A stretch of DNA of 64,000 nt from the NCBI GenBank assembly GCA_018228645.1, contig CP073693.1:1864253-1928252 (forward strand), given 5' to 3'. A program made the position numbers and the translations under genes. Of this stretch, positions 8,338-17,172 are shown piece by piece (position 1 is the stretch's first letter; each line of letters starts with the position of its first letter). Under the pieces are notes generated by a model. The model searched no databases and was not told where the DNA came from. It saw only the letters and a list, made by a program, of their open reading frames with translations. Source of the stretch: Clostridiaceae bacterium Marseille-Q4143 (GTDB lineage: Bacteria > Bacillota > Clostridia > Lachnospirales > Lachnospiraceae).

Positions 8338-11300
8338 ATGAAAAAGATACGTTTCATGGCAGGGCTGTTGGCAGCTGCACTGGGGCTGAGCGGCATCAAT
8401 ATTCCGGTCAGGGCGGAGGAACCAGTCAGTCATATCGCGAATTTGATTGTGTTTGTGGATTTTCAGGATACCGTACATAAAGAACAGTGCTATACCGGGG
8501 ATCCACAGATTCAGGAACTTTTTGACGGAGATGAGAAGAATCCAAAGTCTTTAAAGCAGTATATAAGGGCGATCTCTTATGGACAGATGGAAGTGGAGAA
8601 TGTAATTCCACAATATAATCGGGAAGGCAATCAGGTAGTGCCTGTTAAGTTATCTATGTTCTCCAGTCAATATACAGATGGAGTGAATGGCGATGCGAGC
8701 CTGATTGAAGCACTGGCGCAGGAGTGGCCGGAGCAGTTACAGCTGTCGGAAGAACAGTTGGATTATGATGGAGATGGTGTCATTGACAATCTGATGCTTG
8801 TGCTGCCGGATGAACCAGCTAACAGCAATACCTCCGGACGAATGAATACTTACCAGGGGAGTGCTTCGATTGGCGGAAAGCAGATTGGAAATTACACGGT
8901 GATTCCGGAATATGATGCTTACAAGAGCAGCATAAAGAAAAGTGGAGTCATCATTCATGAGTTCCTTCATACCCTTGGATGCGCAGATCTTTATTGGGGA
9001 GGAGCGACAGGAGGAGAAGTACCGGTGGGATTCTGGGATATGATGGCAACTGGTGATGCGGGACTCCCCTACCCGTTGGCTTATACCAGATCTCACGATC
9101 TGGGGTTGTTCCGGATACCAGAAATAAGAACTTCTCAGACAAATTATAAGATTTACGCGGCTTCGGCAGCAACATCTGCCACAAAAGACCAGCAGGCGGT
9201 GATCCTGAAGACAGACAGGTATGCAGACGAGTTTTTTGTAGTGGAATATCGGAAACCAGGAACGGATTACGATAGCTATATGCAGGGAAGCGGTCTGGTG
9301 ATCTATCGGGTAAAGGAAGGCCGCCGCGGTAATATGCAGGGACCGCCCTTTGGAATCTATGTCTTCCGACAAGGGGATTCCATGATGGATGGACATGAGA
9401 AGGCAGATTATGAATTGCTGAAAAGCAGTTCCTGGTTTTCACAGGAGAGCGGACGGACTACTTTTGGAAATGCTTCTGCAGAGGCTGGCCTCGGTGACAA
9501 TGCGCTGACCTATTCGGATGGAACCAACAGTGGAATTGTTATCAAAAATATTGGAAGTGCAGAAGGAGATACGATCTCCTTCGATATCGAGTTTGCAGAT
9601 ACCAGTGACAGTGCTGCCTGGAAAGCGGAATCGGATACCATGTGGAATGGACTGACAGATCCTGTGGATAGGGATGTGTATACATCCATGAAGATAGTGG
9701 AAAGCAATGGACAGCGGTTTGCAGCTTATGTGGATAGAAACTGGTATGCGAGACTGGCTTGTTGGAATGGAAGCACATGGGAGAATGTATTTACTTCGCT
9801 ACAGCAAAATGTATCAGATATTTCTGTAACAGGAAATGATAATCTGTATCTTGCATATGGGACTGGAGACGGATGTTATGCCTATGAGTATCAGCCATCC
9901 GCGCAGAGCGGGAAGCTGCTTGGAAATCAGATCTGTGGAACCGAGGGAGCCAATCCGTCGATTACCTGCAGTGGCAGTAAGGTGTATGCTGCCTGCCGGT
10001 CTGTAGATGGGACGAACAACATATCTGTAAAATCCTATGATGCCCAGTCGGATTCCTGGAAGGCACTGGCGGATACCAATCTTCAGGCGAATAATTTTGT
10101 CCTGAAGCAGTACGGTGGAACACTCTATTTGTTGAAAGATGGAACGACATTTGGAGAGAATGGAATGTATCTTTATTCTCTGGATCCAACGGTAGATACG
10201 GCATGGAAGCAGGTGGGAGAGCAGGAGATTACCGGTAATCCATCCAGCGGAATGGATCTCTGCTTCAACGGTGAGAAGATTTATGTGATGTATTATGACA
10301 GCAGTCAGCAGGTGATTGAATCCAAAGTGTGGACAGGCTCCGCATGGGAAACGTTTTGCCCGAAAATCGCTGTTCAGGATGTAAGTAGTCTGGATACTTA
10401 TTATCAAGATGGAAAGGTATATTTACGTTTCGTAGATAATGGAACTGCAGCGTACCGAAGCTGTGTGGTAACGCCGGAGACAGGAAAGCCAGATCCGACA
10501 CCGGATCCGCCCACAGAACCGGAGCAGCCGACGGAACCATCGCAACCCTCAGAGCCGGAGAAGCCGTCGCAGCCGGAACAGCCGACCACCCCGTCACAGC
10601 CCTCAAAACCAGAACAGCCGACCACACCGCCGCAGCCCTCAGAGCCGGAACAGCCGACCACACCGCAGCCCTCAAAACCAGAGCAGTCGACCACACCAAC
10701 ACAGCCAACGGAACCGGTGACACCGGTCGAACCGGAACAGCCAACAGTTCCCGCAGAGTCGGAAACTCCGGCATTGCCTCAGTATACGGCAGATGAAAGT
10801 GTTTATGGACTTCATGCGGCAGCGCTGAACTACAAAACGATTCAGCTGACCTGGAATAAGGTAAATGGAGCAACCGGCTACGAAGTATATTATTCCACAT
10901 CACCAGACTCTGGTTATCAGTTCCTTAAAAAATTGGGAAAAGGCGCGAAGAAATACAAGTTTACGAAGGCGGTCTGCGGAACCTCTTATTATTTTAAAAT
11001 ACGCCCGCTCCGGAAAGTGAAGAAGACCATTACGTATCTGGAGGAATCCAATCCGGTGACTACTTCAACCGTCAGTGATCCGGTGAAGAATCTGAAAGCA
11101 AAAGCCCAGAAGAATGGAAAAGTCCGGTTGACCTGGAAGAAGGCAAGAGGAATCGGAACCTATGTGATCCTTCGTTCAGACAGCAGCAACGGGGAATACC
11201 GGCAGATTGGAACAACCGGAAAAAATTCCTGTGTGAATATCGAATTGGAGATTGGAAAGACCTATTACTACAAAGTGTATGGTATACAAGGCAATTATCA

Positions 11301-11340
11301 GACCGATGAGTGCGGACCGGTAGGGGTGACGACGAAGTAG
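8338..11340 (+). CDS. Secreted M6-family metalloprotease with Pro-rich linker and FN3-like repeats
   Basis: A 1000-residue secreted protease. Residues 1-26 form a signal peptide ending VRA/EE. The zinc site HEFLHTLGCADLY starts at residue 207, the M6 (immune inhibitor A-like) signature, and DYDGDGVIDN about residue 141 may bind calcium. A beta-rich region follows, then a Pro/Glu/Gln/Thr/Ser linker (about 718-813), then two fibronectin-III-like modules (about 820-912 and 914-1000). These two modules closely resemble the fifth and seventh modules of the muramidase at 13411-17058, so both proteins may bind the same wall polymer. There is no LPXTG anchor. ATG 8338 follows GGGAGCAAAGG. It probably degrades proteins outside the cell; the natural substrate is unknown. 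Confidence 0.88.
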   Translation: MKKIRFMAGLLAAALGLSGINIPVRAEEPVSHIANLIVFVDFQDTVHKEQCYTGDPQIQELFDGDEKNPKSLKQYIRAISYGQMEVENVIPQYNREGNQVVPVKLSMFSSQYTDGVNGDASLIEALAQEWPEQLQLSEEQLDYDGDGVIDNLMLVLPDEPANSNTSGRMNTYQGSASIGGKQIGNYTVIPEYDAYKSSIKKSGVIIHEFLHTLGCADLYWGGATGGEVPVGFWDMMATGDAGLPYPLAYTRSHDLGLFRIPEIRTSQTNYKIYAASAATSATKDQQAVILKTDRYADEFFVVEYRKPGTDYDSYMQGSGLVIYRVKEGRRGNMQGPPFGIYVFRQGDSMMDGHEKADYELLKSSSWFSQESGRTTFGNASAEAGLGDNALTYSDGTNSGIVIKNIGSAEGDTISFDIEFADTSDSAAWKAESDTMWNGLTDPVDRDVYTSMKIVESNGQRFAAYVDRNWYARLACWNGSTWENVFTSLQQNVSDISVTGNDNLYLAYGTGDGCYAYEYQPSAQSGKLLGNQICGTEGANPSITCSGSKVYAACRSVDGTNNISVKSYDAQSDSWKALADTNLQANNFVLKQYGGTLYLLKDGTTFGENGMYLYSLDPTVDTAWKQVGEQEITGNPSSGMDLCFNGEKIYVMYYDSSQQVIESKVWTGSAWETFCPKIAVQDVSSLDTYYQDGKVYLRFVDNGTAAYRSCVVTPETGKPDPTPDPPTEPEQPTEPSQPSEPEKPSQPEQPTTPSQPSKPEQPTTPPQPSEPEQPTTPQPSKPEQSTTPTQPTEPVTPVEPEQPTVPAESETPALPQYTADESVYGLHAAALNYKTIQLTWNKVNGATGYEVYYSTSPDSGYQFLKKLGKGAKKYKFTKAVCGTSYYFKIRPLRKVKKTITYLEESNPVTTSTVSDPVKNLKAKAQKNGKVRLTWKKARGIGTYVILRSDSSNGEYRQIGTTGKNSCVNIELEIGKTYYYKVYGIQGNYQTDECGPVGVTTK
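10489..10776 (+). repeat. In-frame Pro-rich minisatellite in the M6 protease
   Basis: Degenerate units of roughly 33-36 bases encode PQPSEPEQPTTP-like segments, repeated about five to seven times with P at every second or third position. They form the flexible linker between the catalytic part and the FN3-like modules. Two near-identical units (about 10590-10625 and 10624-10660) suggest recent slippage or unequal crossing-over, so length may vary between strains. Confidence 0.8.
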
Positions 11341-11346
11341 AAACAG

Positions 11347-11375
11347 TTGTGAAACAATCGCAAATCGTATATAAT
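11347..11375 (+). promoter_or_regulatory. Predicted sigma-A promoter of glmS
   Basis: TTGTGA at 11347-11352 and TATAAT at 11370-11375 are separated by exactly 17 bases. The leader to the glmS ATG would be about 38 bases, too short for a glmS ribozyme, which is therefore absent upstream of this copy. Confidence 0.75.
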
Positions 11376-11419
11376 GGTACAGAGTCTCTAACAACTTTTT
11401 TGAAAGAGGAAAAGGATAT

Positions 11420-13258
11420 ATGTGTGGAATAGTTGGTTACATTGGAGAGGCACAGGCCGCTCCCATTCTGCTTGCCGGACTTGGTAAGCTGGAATACCGT
11501 GGATATGATTCCGCGGGAATTGCCGTTCGTGATGAACAGACAGGCAAGATTGAGATTGTAAAGGAAAAGGGACGTCTTCGGGCATTGGTGGAGAAGACCG
11601 ATGGCGGTAAAGCGGTTCCGGGAACCTGTGGTATCGGCCATACCAGATGGGCGACCCATGGAGAACCATCTGCTCAGAATGCACATCCCCATTGTACAGA
11701 GGACCGTTCCGTCGTGCTGGTACATAATGGAATCATTGAGAACTATCAGGAACTGAAGGAAAAACTTCTGAAATCCGGTTATACCTTTTATTCTCAGACG
11801 GATACGGAAGTGGCAGTAAAGCTCATCGATTATTATTATAAAAAGACGGGAACTCCGCTGGAGGCTATTTCCCGTGCCATGCTGCGTATCCGTGGTTCTT
11901 ATGCATTCGGCATTATGTTCCATGATTGTCCGGGAAAAATGTTTGCAGCCAGAAAGGACAGTCCGCTCATCATTGGCGTTGGTGACCACGGCAGCCTGAT
12001 TGCATCGGATGTTCCGGCCATTCTGGATCAGACCAGAAAAGTTTATTACATTGGTAATCTGGAGATTGCAGAGATCACCCAGGAAGAAGTGAAGTTCTAC
12101 AATATTGACCGGGAAGAACTTCATAAAGAGATTGTCGAGATTAAATGGGATGCCAAGGCAGCAGAAAAAGGTGGTTTTGAGCATTTCATGCTGAAAGAGA
12201 TCCACGAGCAGCCGAAGGCGGTCCGGGATACGATGAATGCATATGTAAAAGACGGTAAGATTGATTTTTCTGAGACAGGATTAAACGAAGAATTGTTGAA
12301 GAAACTTTCCCGTATCTATATCGTGGCATGTGGTTCTGCTTATCATGTCGGAATGGTAGGAAAGTATGTGATTGAATCCATGACGGATGTGCCGGTGGAA
12401 GTGGATCTGGCTTCGGAGTTTCGTTATCGTGATCCGAAATTGGTGGCAGACTCTTTAGTCATCATTATTTCTCAGTCCGGCGAGACGGCAGACAGTCTGG
12501 CGGCGCTTCGGCTTTCCAAAGAGAAAGAGAAACCGGTACTTGGCGTGGTCAATGTGATTGGTTCCAGTATCGCAAGAGAGAGCGATTATGTCATGTATAC
12601 TTATGCGGGACCGGAGATCTCTGTAGCAACGACAAAGGCATACAGTACGCAGCTAATCGCCATGTATCTGTTGGCCATCGCGATAGCGAAGGTGCAGGGA
12701 AGAGTGACCGAAGAGCGCGAGCAGGAATTGCTCACGGAGATGAATACACTGCCGGATAAGATCCAGAGAGTACTGGAAGATAAAGAGCGTATTCAGTGGT
12801 TTGCCAGCAAGTATGCCAATGCAAAGGACATCTTCTTTATTGGCCGTGGCCTTGATTATGCCATCAGTATGGAAGGCAGTCTGAAGATGAAGGAGATCAG
12901 CTATATCCATTCTGAGGCATATGCGGCAGGAGAACTGAAGCATGGAACCATCAGTCTGATCGAGGATGGCACGCTGGTAGTCGGTGTTCTGACTCAGCAG
13001 GCACTCTTTGAGAAGACGGTCAGCAACATGGTTGAGGTAAAGAGCCGCGGAGCATATCTGATGGGACTGACCAGTTATGGCAATTATGGAGTAGAAGATA
13101 CGGCAGATTTCTCTGTCTATGTACCGAAGACTGAGCAGTGCTACATGACCAGTCTGGCTATTGTACCTCTGCAGCTTATGGGATACTATGTCAGTGTGGC
13201 AAAAGGTCTGGATGTAGATAAGCCGAGAAACCTTGCAAAGTCTGTAACAGTGGAATAA
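11420..13258 (+). CDS. glmS: Glutamine-fructose-6-phosphate aminotransferase (isomerizing)
   Basis: GlmS makes glucosamine-6-phosphate from fructose-6-phosphate and glutamine, the first step to UDP-GlcNAc, in the cytoplasm. The 612-residue length is normal. The N-terminus MCGIVGYIG exposes the catalytic cysteine (Cys2) of the Ntn glutaminase domain, and GHTRWATHG lies about residues 74-82. Two SIS sugar-isomerase domains fill the C-terminal half, ending LAKSVTVE as expected. It has its own promoter and a terminator-like hairpin behind it, so it is a separate transcript. Its place beside a polysaccharide locus full of amino-sugar enzymes suggests a supply role for that locus as well as for peptidoglycan. 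Confidence 0.97.
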   Translation: MCGIVGYIGEAQAAPILLAGLGKLEYRGYDSAGIAVRDEQTGKIEIVKEKGRLRALVEKTDGGKAVPGTCGIGHTRWATHGEPSAQNAHPHCTEDRSVVLVHNGIIENYQELKEKLLKSGYTFYSQTDTEVAVKLIDYYYKKTGTPLEAISRAMLRIRGSYAFGIMFHDCPGKMFAARKDSPLIIGVGDHGSLIASDVPAILDQTRKVYYIGNLEIAEITQEEVKFYNIDREELHKEIVEIKWDAKAAEKGGFEHFMLKEIHEQPKAVRDTMNAYVKDGKIDFSETGLNEELLKKLSRIYIVACGSAYHVGMVGKYVIESMTDVPVEVDLASEFRYRDPKLVADSLVIIISQSGETADSLAALRLSKEKEKPVLGVVNVIGSSIARESDYVMYTYAGPEISVATTKAYSTQLIAMYLLAIAIAKVQGRVTEEREQELLTEMNTLPDKIQRVLEDKERIQWFASKYANAKDIFFIGRGLDYAISMEGSLKMKEISYIHSEAYAAGELKHGTISLIEDGTLVVGVLTQQALFEKTVSNMVEVKSRGAYLMGLTSYGNYGVEDTADFSVYVPKTEQCYMTSLAIVPLQLMGYYVSVAKGLDVDKPRNLAKSVTVE

Positions 13259-13306
13259 TCTGGAAAGCAGTTAAGAAAAATTAAGAATTGTATCATTCGT
13301 GAAGCA

Positions 13307-13335
13307 TTGAACTTTGAGAAGGAAAATACTATAAT
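13307..13335 (+). promoter_or_regulatory. Predicted promoter of the GH25 muramidase gene
   Basis: TTGAAC at 13307-13312 and TATAAT at 13330-13335 are 17 bases apart. Transcription would start near 13342, immediately before the perfect hairpin at 13346-13369, so the transcript would begin with that stem-loop. Confidence 0.7.
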
Positions 13336-13345
13336 AAAGTTAATG

Positions 13346-13374
13346 CGGCCATGGCGACTGCCATGGCCGTTTTT
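13346..13374 (+). terminator. Perfect 10-bp hairpin plus T5, between glmS and the GH25 gene
   Basis: Arms CGGCCATGGC (13346-13355) and GCCATGGCCG (13360-13369) pair perfectly around a GACT loop and are followed by TTTTT (13370-13374). This is a classical intrinsic terminator for glmS. Because a good promoter lies just upstream (13307-13335), it would also form the very 5' end of the muramidase mRNA, where it may act as a protective 5' hairpin or early attenuator. Confidence 0.85.
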
Positions 13375-13410
13375 ACTGAAAAAATAATAAGACGAAAGTG
13401 GGGAAATGAG

Positions 13411-16400
13411 TTGAAGAGAAAACTGGTTGTGAAGACATTAGCACTTCTGCTCACCGGCGTCATGGTGATGGAGATACCGATGCAGAGTTATGCAGCAGAG
13501 GCAGCAGCAGTGACACAGGAAGCTTCGGCAGATGGTGCAGCAGTAACAGAGGAGACGGAGACATCGACAGATACAGAAACCTCTGCAGAAACAGAGGAAC
13601 CGGCAGATACAGAGACGCCTGCCGATCCGGAGGTGCCGGCAGATACAGAGACGCCTGCAGCCCCGGAAGCACCAGCAGATCCAGAGACACCTGCAGCCCC
13701 GGAAGCACCAGCAGATCCAGAGACACCTGCAGCCCCGGAAGCACCTGCAGATACAAAGACACCAGTCAATCCAGATGCACCTGTAACAGATGTATCAGAT
13801 GCACCGGCAGCAGATACTGCGAATGAAGATCCGGTTGTAATTGAGGATCAGACAGACGGAATTGATGCGATGGCCAACAATACGGTCAGTGGTCAGGAGG
13901 AGTGGACCATACAGGCAAGACAGTACGGCCAGGAGGTATTGGATGATTATGCTGATATAAAAACAGCCACATGGTATTCTGATATGAAAGCCAGCGTGGA
14001 GTCTGCTATGTCTGCTATGATTAAAAGTACAGATACTGAAAAAGAACTGATTGTTGATAGCAGCAATCACCCATTCACAAGAGCTGAATTAAAAAAATTG
14101 GTAGTTGCTATTTTGGAAGAAGATTATCAGAGCGATTCCAGACAGTTTACAGAAGTACTTCCGAAGCTCAGCTATAAATGGAACAGCAATGAGTATATTG
14201 TATCGGTGACTTTCTATAAAGTGCAGTCAATGATGAGTAAGCTGAATGCAGCGTGGAAGGATGGAAAAGTACTCCTGACAGGGGAGACTTCTACTGCAGT
14301 CAAATCAGGTGTTCTTTATCGTGCTGCCAAAGCATCCGACGGTTCCTATGCATGGAAAGATGCTGTGAAAATAGAGGTATCCAATATAACGAATTACACA
14401 GATGCAGCAGCACCTGGTGATTATGTATATATCTTCTATGGCTATGATGCGAATAAGAAGTTATGTACTTACAGTAATATTGCAGAGTGCGCCTATACGC
14501 TTCCGGCAGTGAAGAACCTGAAAGTGACAGGAACCGACAGGAATGGAACTTCTGTAGCATGGGATGCGCTGGATGTGGCAACCGGATATGTACTCACCAG
14601 AAAAGGCAGTGATAATTCTGAAGTGACGCTGGCAACGCTGGACCAGAAGAAAACGTCATTTACAGATAACTCTACGAAAGCGGATGTAAGCTATACATAT
14701 AAGGTTACTGCTTATATTGACAGTGATATCCAGAAGAGATGGATCAGCGAGACGACCATGAATGTGGTGGCAGCGAAGTCTTCCAAAGTGACAAAACCAT
14801 CGATCTCTTTCATGGCTCCGTCCAGTGATCAGGCGACACTGAACTGGCAGAGTTCCGGTGCATCAGGCTATGAACTGTATACATACAGTAATGGCAATTA
14901 TACAAAAGTAAAAGATGTTACCGGAACCAGTTACTCACTGACCGATCTGGTAGTTGGAAAATCCTATCAGTATGCAGTATGCCCGTTTGCGACTAGTAAT
15001 GGTATCCGGGTATATGGAACCATGTCAGATGTGGTAACAGTAATGACCAGCCTTGCATCTACCGGTATTCAGGCCTCAGCAGCAGCTTATAACCAGATTA
15101 ATCTGGCATGGGCGCAGACAGCACAGGCGGATGGATATGAGCTTTACAGAAATGGAGAGCTGTATCAGAGATTAGGCGGTGCTGGAACTTGTTCTTATAC
15201 CGATACAGCAATTGCATGTGGAACAGCATATACCTACAAAGTACGTCCTTTTAAAGTGACGGATGGTAAGGAATATTATGGAGAATTCTCAGGAGAAGCT
15301 TCAGCGACGACTTCCCTTCCGGGAACTTCCATGCAGGGAGCATCCTCTCAGGAATATCAGACGATGACGATTACCTGGAATCAGGGTGTAGGTGCTACCG
15401 GATATGAGCTGTATCGTTCTAATACGTCCGGAACAAACTATAGCCTGTTGGCAGATATTACAGATGGAAATATCACGTCTTACCGTGATACCGCAGTGAC
15501 AGTAGGTGAGACCTGGTTCTATAAGGTAAAACCGTACCGTGTGGAGAATGGTCAGAAAGTCTATGGACCGGAGACAGGAGAAGTATCTGGTGTTGCAACC
15601 ATGGGAAGCGTATCCGGTGTAAATGCATGGGCCAGTGCTTATAACAGAATTGAGCTGACTTGGAATAAATTGTCCTATGCAACCGGATATGAGATTTATT
15701 ATTCTACTTCACCGGATGGTGGATATCAGTTCCTGAAACGGGTAGGAAAAGGAGCTTCCAAATTCAGATGGACGAAGGCTCTGTGCGGAACTACTTATTA
15801 TTTCCAGATCCGTCCGATCCAGAAGGTGAAAAAAGTAACGAACTACGGTACCTTCTCCAATGCCGTATCTGCCATGACGACCATTGGTGCACCGTCTGCA
15901 ACGGTCAGCAAGGTAACCTATGACAGCATGAACTTGAAATGGAAAGCAGTCAAAGGAGCAAAAGGATATAATATTTATGTGTCCGATTCCGCAGATGGTT
16001 CCTATCAGTATTATATGACCACCAGGAGAACCAGCAATGTGCTGAAGAAACTGGAAGCAGGAAGAACCTATTACTTCAAAGTAACTGCATTCCGTGACAA
16101 TTATGAGAGCCCGCTTTCCGGAATGGTATCAGGAAAACCGTCCATTGGAAATGTGGCAAAATTAAAAGCAGTATCCCAGAGCGGTACAGAATTGAAACTT
16201 ACCTGGAAGTCTGTAAGGGGTGCAGAAAAATATGTGATCTTGCGTTCCGGCAGTCAGGATGGAGGCTATACACAGGTAGGAGAGACAAATAAAGCATTTT
16301 ATGTGGATGGCGGACTGGCAAACAGCACGACCTATTTCTACAAAGTCTATGCAGTAAGAGGCAATTGTGCATCTGATCAGGTGGGACCGGTCAACGCAAG

Positions 16401-17058
16401 AACGAAAGATGCCGGAAGTGTAAATACCAATGAAGATAAGAAGAGCATCTACAAAGGAATCGATGTATCTTCCTATCAGGGTGACATTAACTGGGATGCA
16501 GTGGCAAAGGATGGCATTGATTTTGCCATGATCCGTATTCTGACCGGTAAGAACGCCGGCGCAGTTAATTATGACAGCAAGTTCAAGACCAATTATAGCG
16601 GCGCACGTGCGGCAGGTCTGAATGTAGGTGTTTATCGTTACAGCTATGCTACGTCCAGAACGCTGGCCCGGAGAGAAGCAAAGGCCGTGATCAATGCACT
16701 GGATGGCAGAAAGCTGGATTACCCGATTGTTATGGACTTCGAGGATTCCAGTATTCTGCAGGGAACTTCTACAAATTCCCGTCGTGCAGAGATTATTCTT
16801 GCATTCAAGGAAGAAATTGAAAATGCCGGATATAAGTTTGCACTGTATGCGAATAAGAACTGGCTGGATAACTATATTGATACCGGCATGTTGGGAGATA
16901 CACATATCTGGATTGCCAGATGGAGAAGCCTGGAATCCGGACACGGATATTCCGGAAGTGGTAAAATTACCATGTGGCAGTATACAGATGCCGGAAGGGT
17001 GAACGGTATTGCCGGAAATGTAGATATGGATGTCAGCTACAAAAAATATCAAGATTAA
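13411..17058 (+). CDS. Secreted GH25 muramidase with seven FN3-like modules
   Basis: A 1215-residue secreted lysozyme cutting the MurNAc-GlcNAc bond of peptidoglycan. The start is TTG 13411, with GGGG at a spacing of about 7; an in-frame ATG at 13351 lies inside the terminator hairpin and is rejected. A signal peptide (KRKLVVKTLALLLTG) ends near SYAAE. A Glu/Thr/Pro/Ala-rich repeat tract follows. After a region of about 190 residues with no recognised domain come seven FN3-like modules of about 90 residues, then the C-terminal GH25 domain. That domain runs from GIDVSSYQG to NVDMDVSYKKY and includes the acidic active-site stretch YPIVMDFEDS. Module five (YATGYEIYYSTSPDGGYQFL) and module seven match the two modules of the M6 protease. 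It likely remodels or releases wall material; no sortase motif is seen. Confidence 0.92.
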   Translation: MKRKLVVKTLALLLTGVMVMEIPMQSYAAEAAAVTQEASADGAAVTEETETSTDTETSAETEEPADTETPADPEVPADTETPAAPEAPADPETPAAPEAPADPETPAAPEAPADTKTPVNPDAPVTDVSDAPAADTANEDPVVIEDQTDGIDAMANNTVSGQEEWTIQARQYGQEVLDDYADIKTATWYSDMKASVESAMSAMIKSTDTEKELIVDSSNHPFTRAELKKLVVAILEEDYQSDSRQFTEVLPKLSYKWNSNEYIVSVTFYKVQSMMSKLNAAWKDGKVLLTGETSTAVKSGVLYRAAKASDGSYAWKDAVKIEVSNITNYTDAAAPGDYVYIFYGYDANKKLCTYSNIAECAYTLPAVKNLKVTGTDRNGTSVAWDALDVATGYVLTRKGSDNSEVTLATLDQKKTSFTDNSTKADVSYTYKVTAYIDSDIQKRWISETTMNVVAAKSSKVTKPSISFMAPSSDQATLNWQSSGASGYELYTYSNGNYTKVKDVTGTSYSLTDLVVGKSYQYAVCPFATSNGIRVYGTMSDVVTVMTSLASTGIQASAAAYNQINLAWAQTAQADGYELYRNGELYQRLGGAGTCSYTDTAIACGTAYTYKVRPFKVTDGKEYYGEFSGEASATTSLPGTSMQGASSQEYQTMTITWNQGVGATGYELYRSNTSGTNYSLLADITDGNITSYRDTAVTVGETWFYKVKPYRVENGQKVYGPETGEVSGVATMGSVSGVNAWASAYNRIELTWNKLSYATGYEIYYSTSPDGGYQFLKRVGKGASKFRWTKALCGTTYYFQIRPIQKVKKVTNYGTFSNAVSAMTTIGAPSATVSKVTYDSMNLKWKAVKGAKGYNIYVSDSADGSYQYYMTTRRTSNVLKKLEAGRTYYFKVTAFRDNYESPLSGMVSGKPSIGNVAKLKAVSQSGTELKLTWKSVRGAEKYVILRSGSQDGGYTQVGETNKAFYVDGGLANSTTYFYKVYAVRGNCASDQVGPVNARTKDAGSVNTNEDKKSIYKGIDVSSYQGDINWDAVAKDGIDFAMIRILTGKNAGAVNYDSKFKTNYSGARAAGLNVGVYRYSYATSRTLARREAKAVINALDGRKLDYPIVMDFEDSSILQGTSTNSRRAEIILAFKEEIENAGYKFALYANKNWLDNYIDTGMLGDTHIWIARWRSLESGHGYSGSGKITMWQYTDAGRVNGIAGNVDMDVSYKKYQD
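13603..13782 (+). repeat. 36-bp minisatellite in the muramidase gene
   Basis: Five in-frame 36-base units (boundaries at 13603, 13639, 13675, 13711 and 13747) encode variants of ADPETPAAPEAP. The units at 13675 and 13711 are virtually identical, while the first and last are diverged, the pattern expected from slippage in the centre of the array. The tract is a candidate for strain-to-strain length variation. Confidence 0.85.
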
Positions 17059-17076
17059 GTAACCAAGATTGAAAAT

Positions 17077-17122
17077 GCAGCAGGAAATTGTGAAAAAGAA
17101 GCAGTTTCCTGCTGCTTCTTTT
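17077..17122 (+). terminator. Rho-independent terminator after the GH25 gene
   Basis: Arms GCAGCAGGAAA (17077-17087) and TTTCCTGCTGC (17105-17115) pair perfectly, followed by TTCTTTT. An alternative smaller hairpin, GAAGCA/TGCTTC, overlaps the right arm. Confidence 0.85.
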
Positions 17123-17126
17123 GTGG

Positions 17127-17155
17127 TTGCTTCTTACAGATGATTTGTATATAAT
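17127..17155 (+). promoter_or_regulatory. Predicted promoter of the polymerase/flippase/glycosyltransferase operon
   Basis: TTGCTT (17127-17132) and TATAAT (17150-17155) with a 17-base spacer, right after the terminator. The leader would be very short (about 10-20 bases) before the AGAGGAG ribosome site at 17166-17172. Confidence 0.65.
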
Positions 17156-17172
17156 AGAAAAAATGAGAGGAG

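Noticed and set aside
10489..10776. CRISPR-like array
   Set aside because: Units are directly adjacent without spacers, degenerate, and in frame in a Pro-rich linker.
11376..11419. glmS ribozyme or GlcN6P riboswitch
   Set aside because: The leader between promoter and ATG is too short for the ribozyme core and I see no such fold.
11072..12205. Long minus-strand frame (377 codons) opposite glmS and the protease end
   Set aside because: It runs antisense to clearly identified genes, has no ribosome site or recognisable domain, and its composition is that of a mirrored coding frame.
13351..13410. ATG 13351 as start of the muramidase
   Set aside because: The codons lie in the terminator hairpin and would precede the basic signal-peptide start; TTG 13411 has a proper ribosome site.
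13488..13769. Minus-strand frame encoding a Gly/Ser/Ala repeat protein
   Set aside because: It is simply the antisense reading of the 36-base coding repeats in the muramidase gene.
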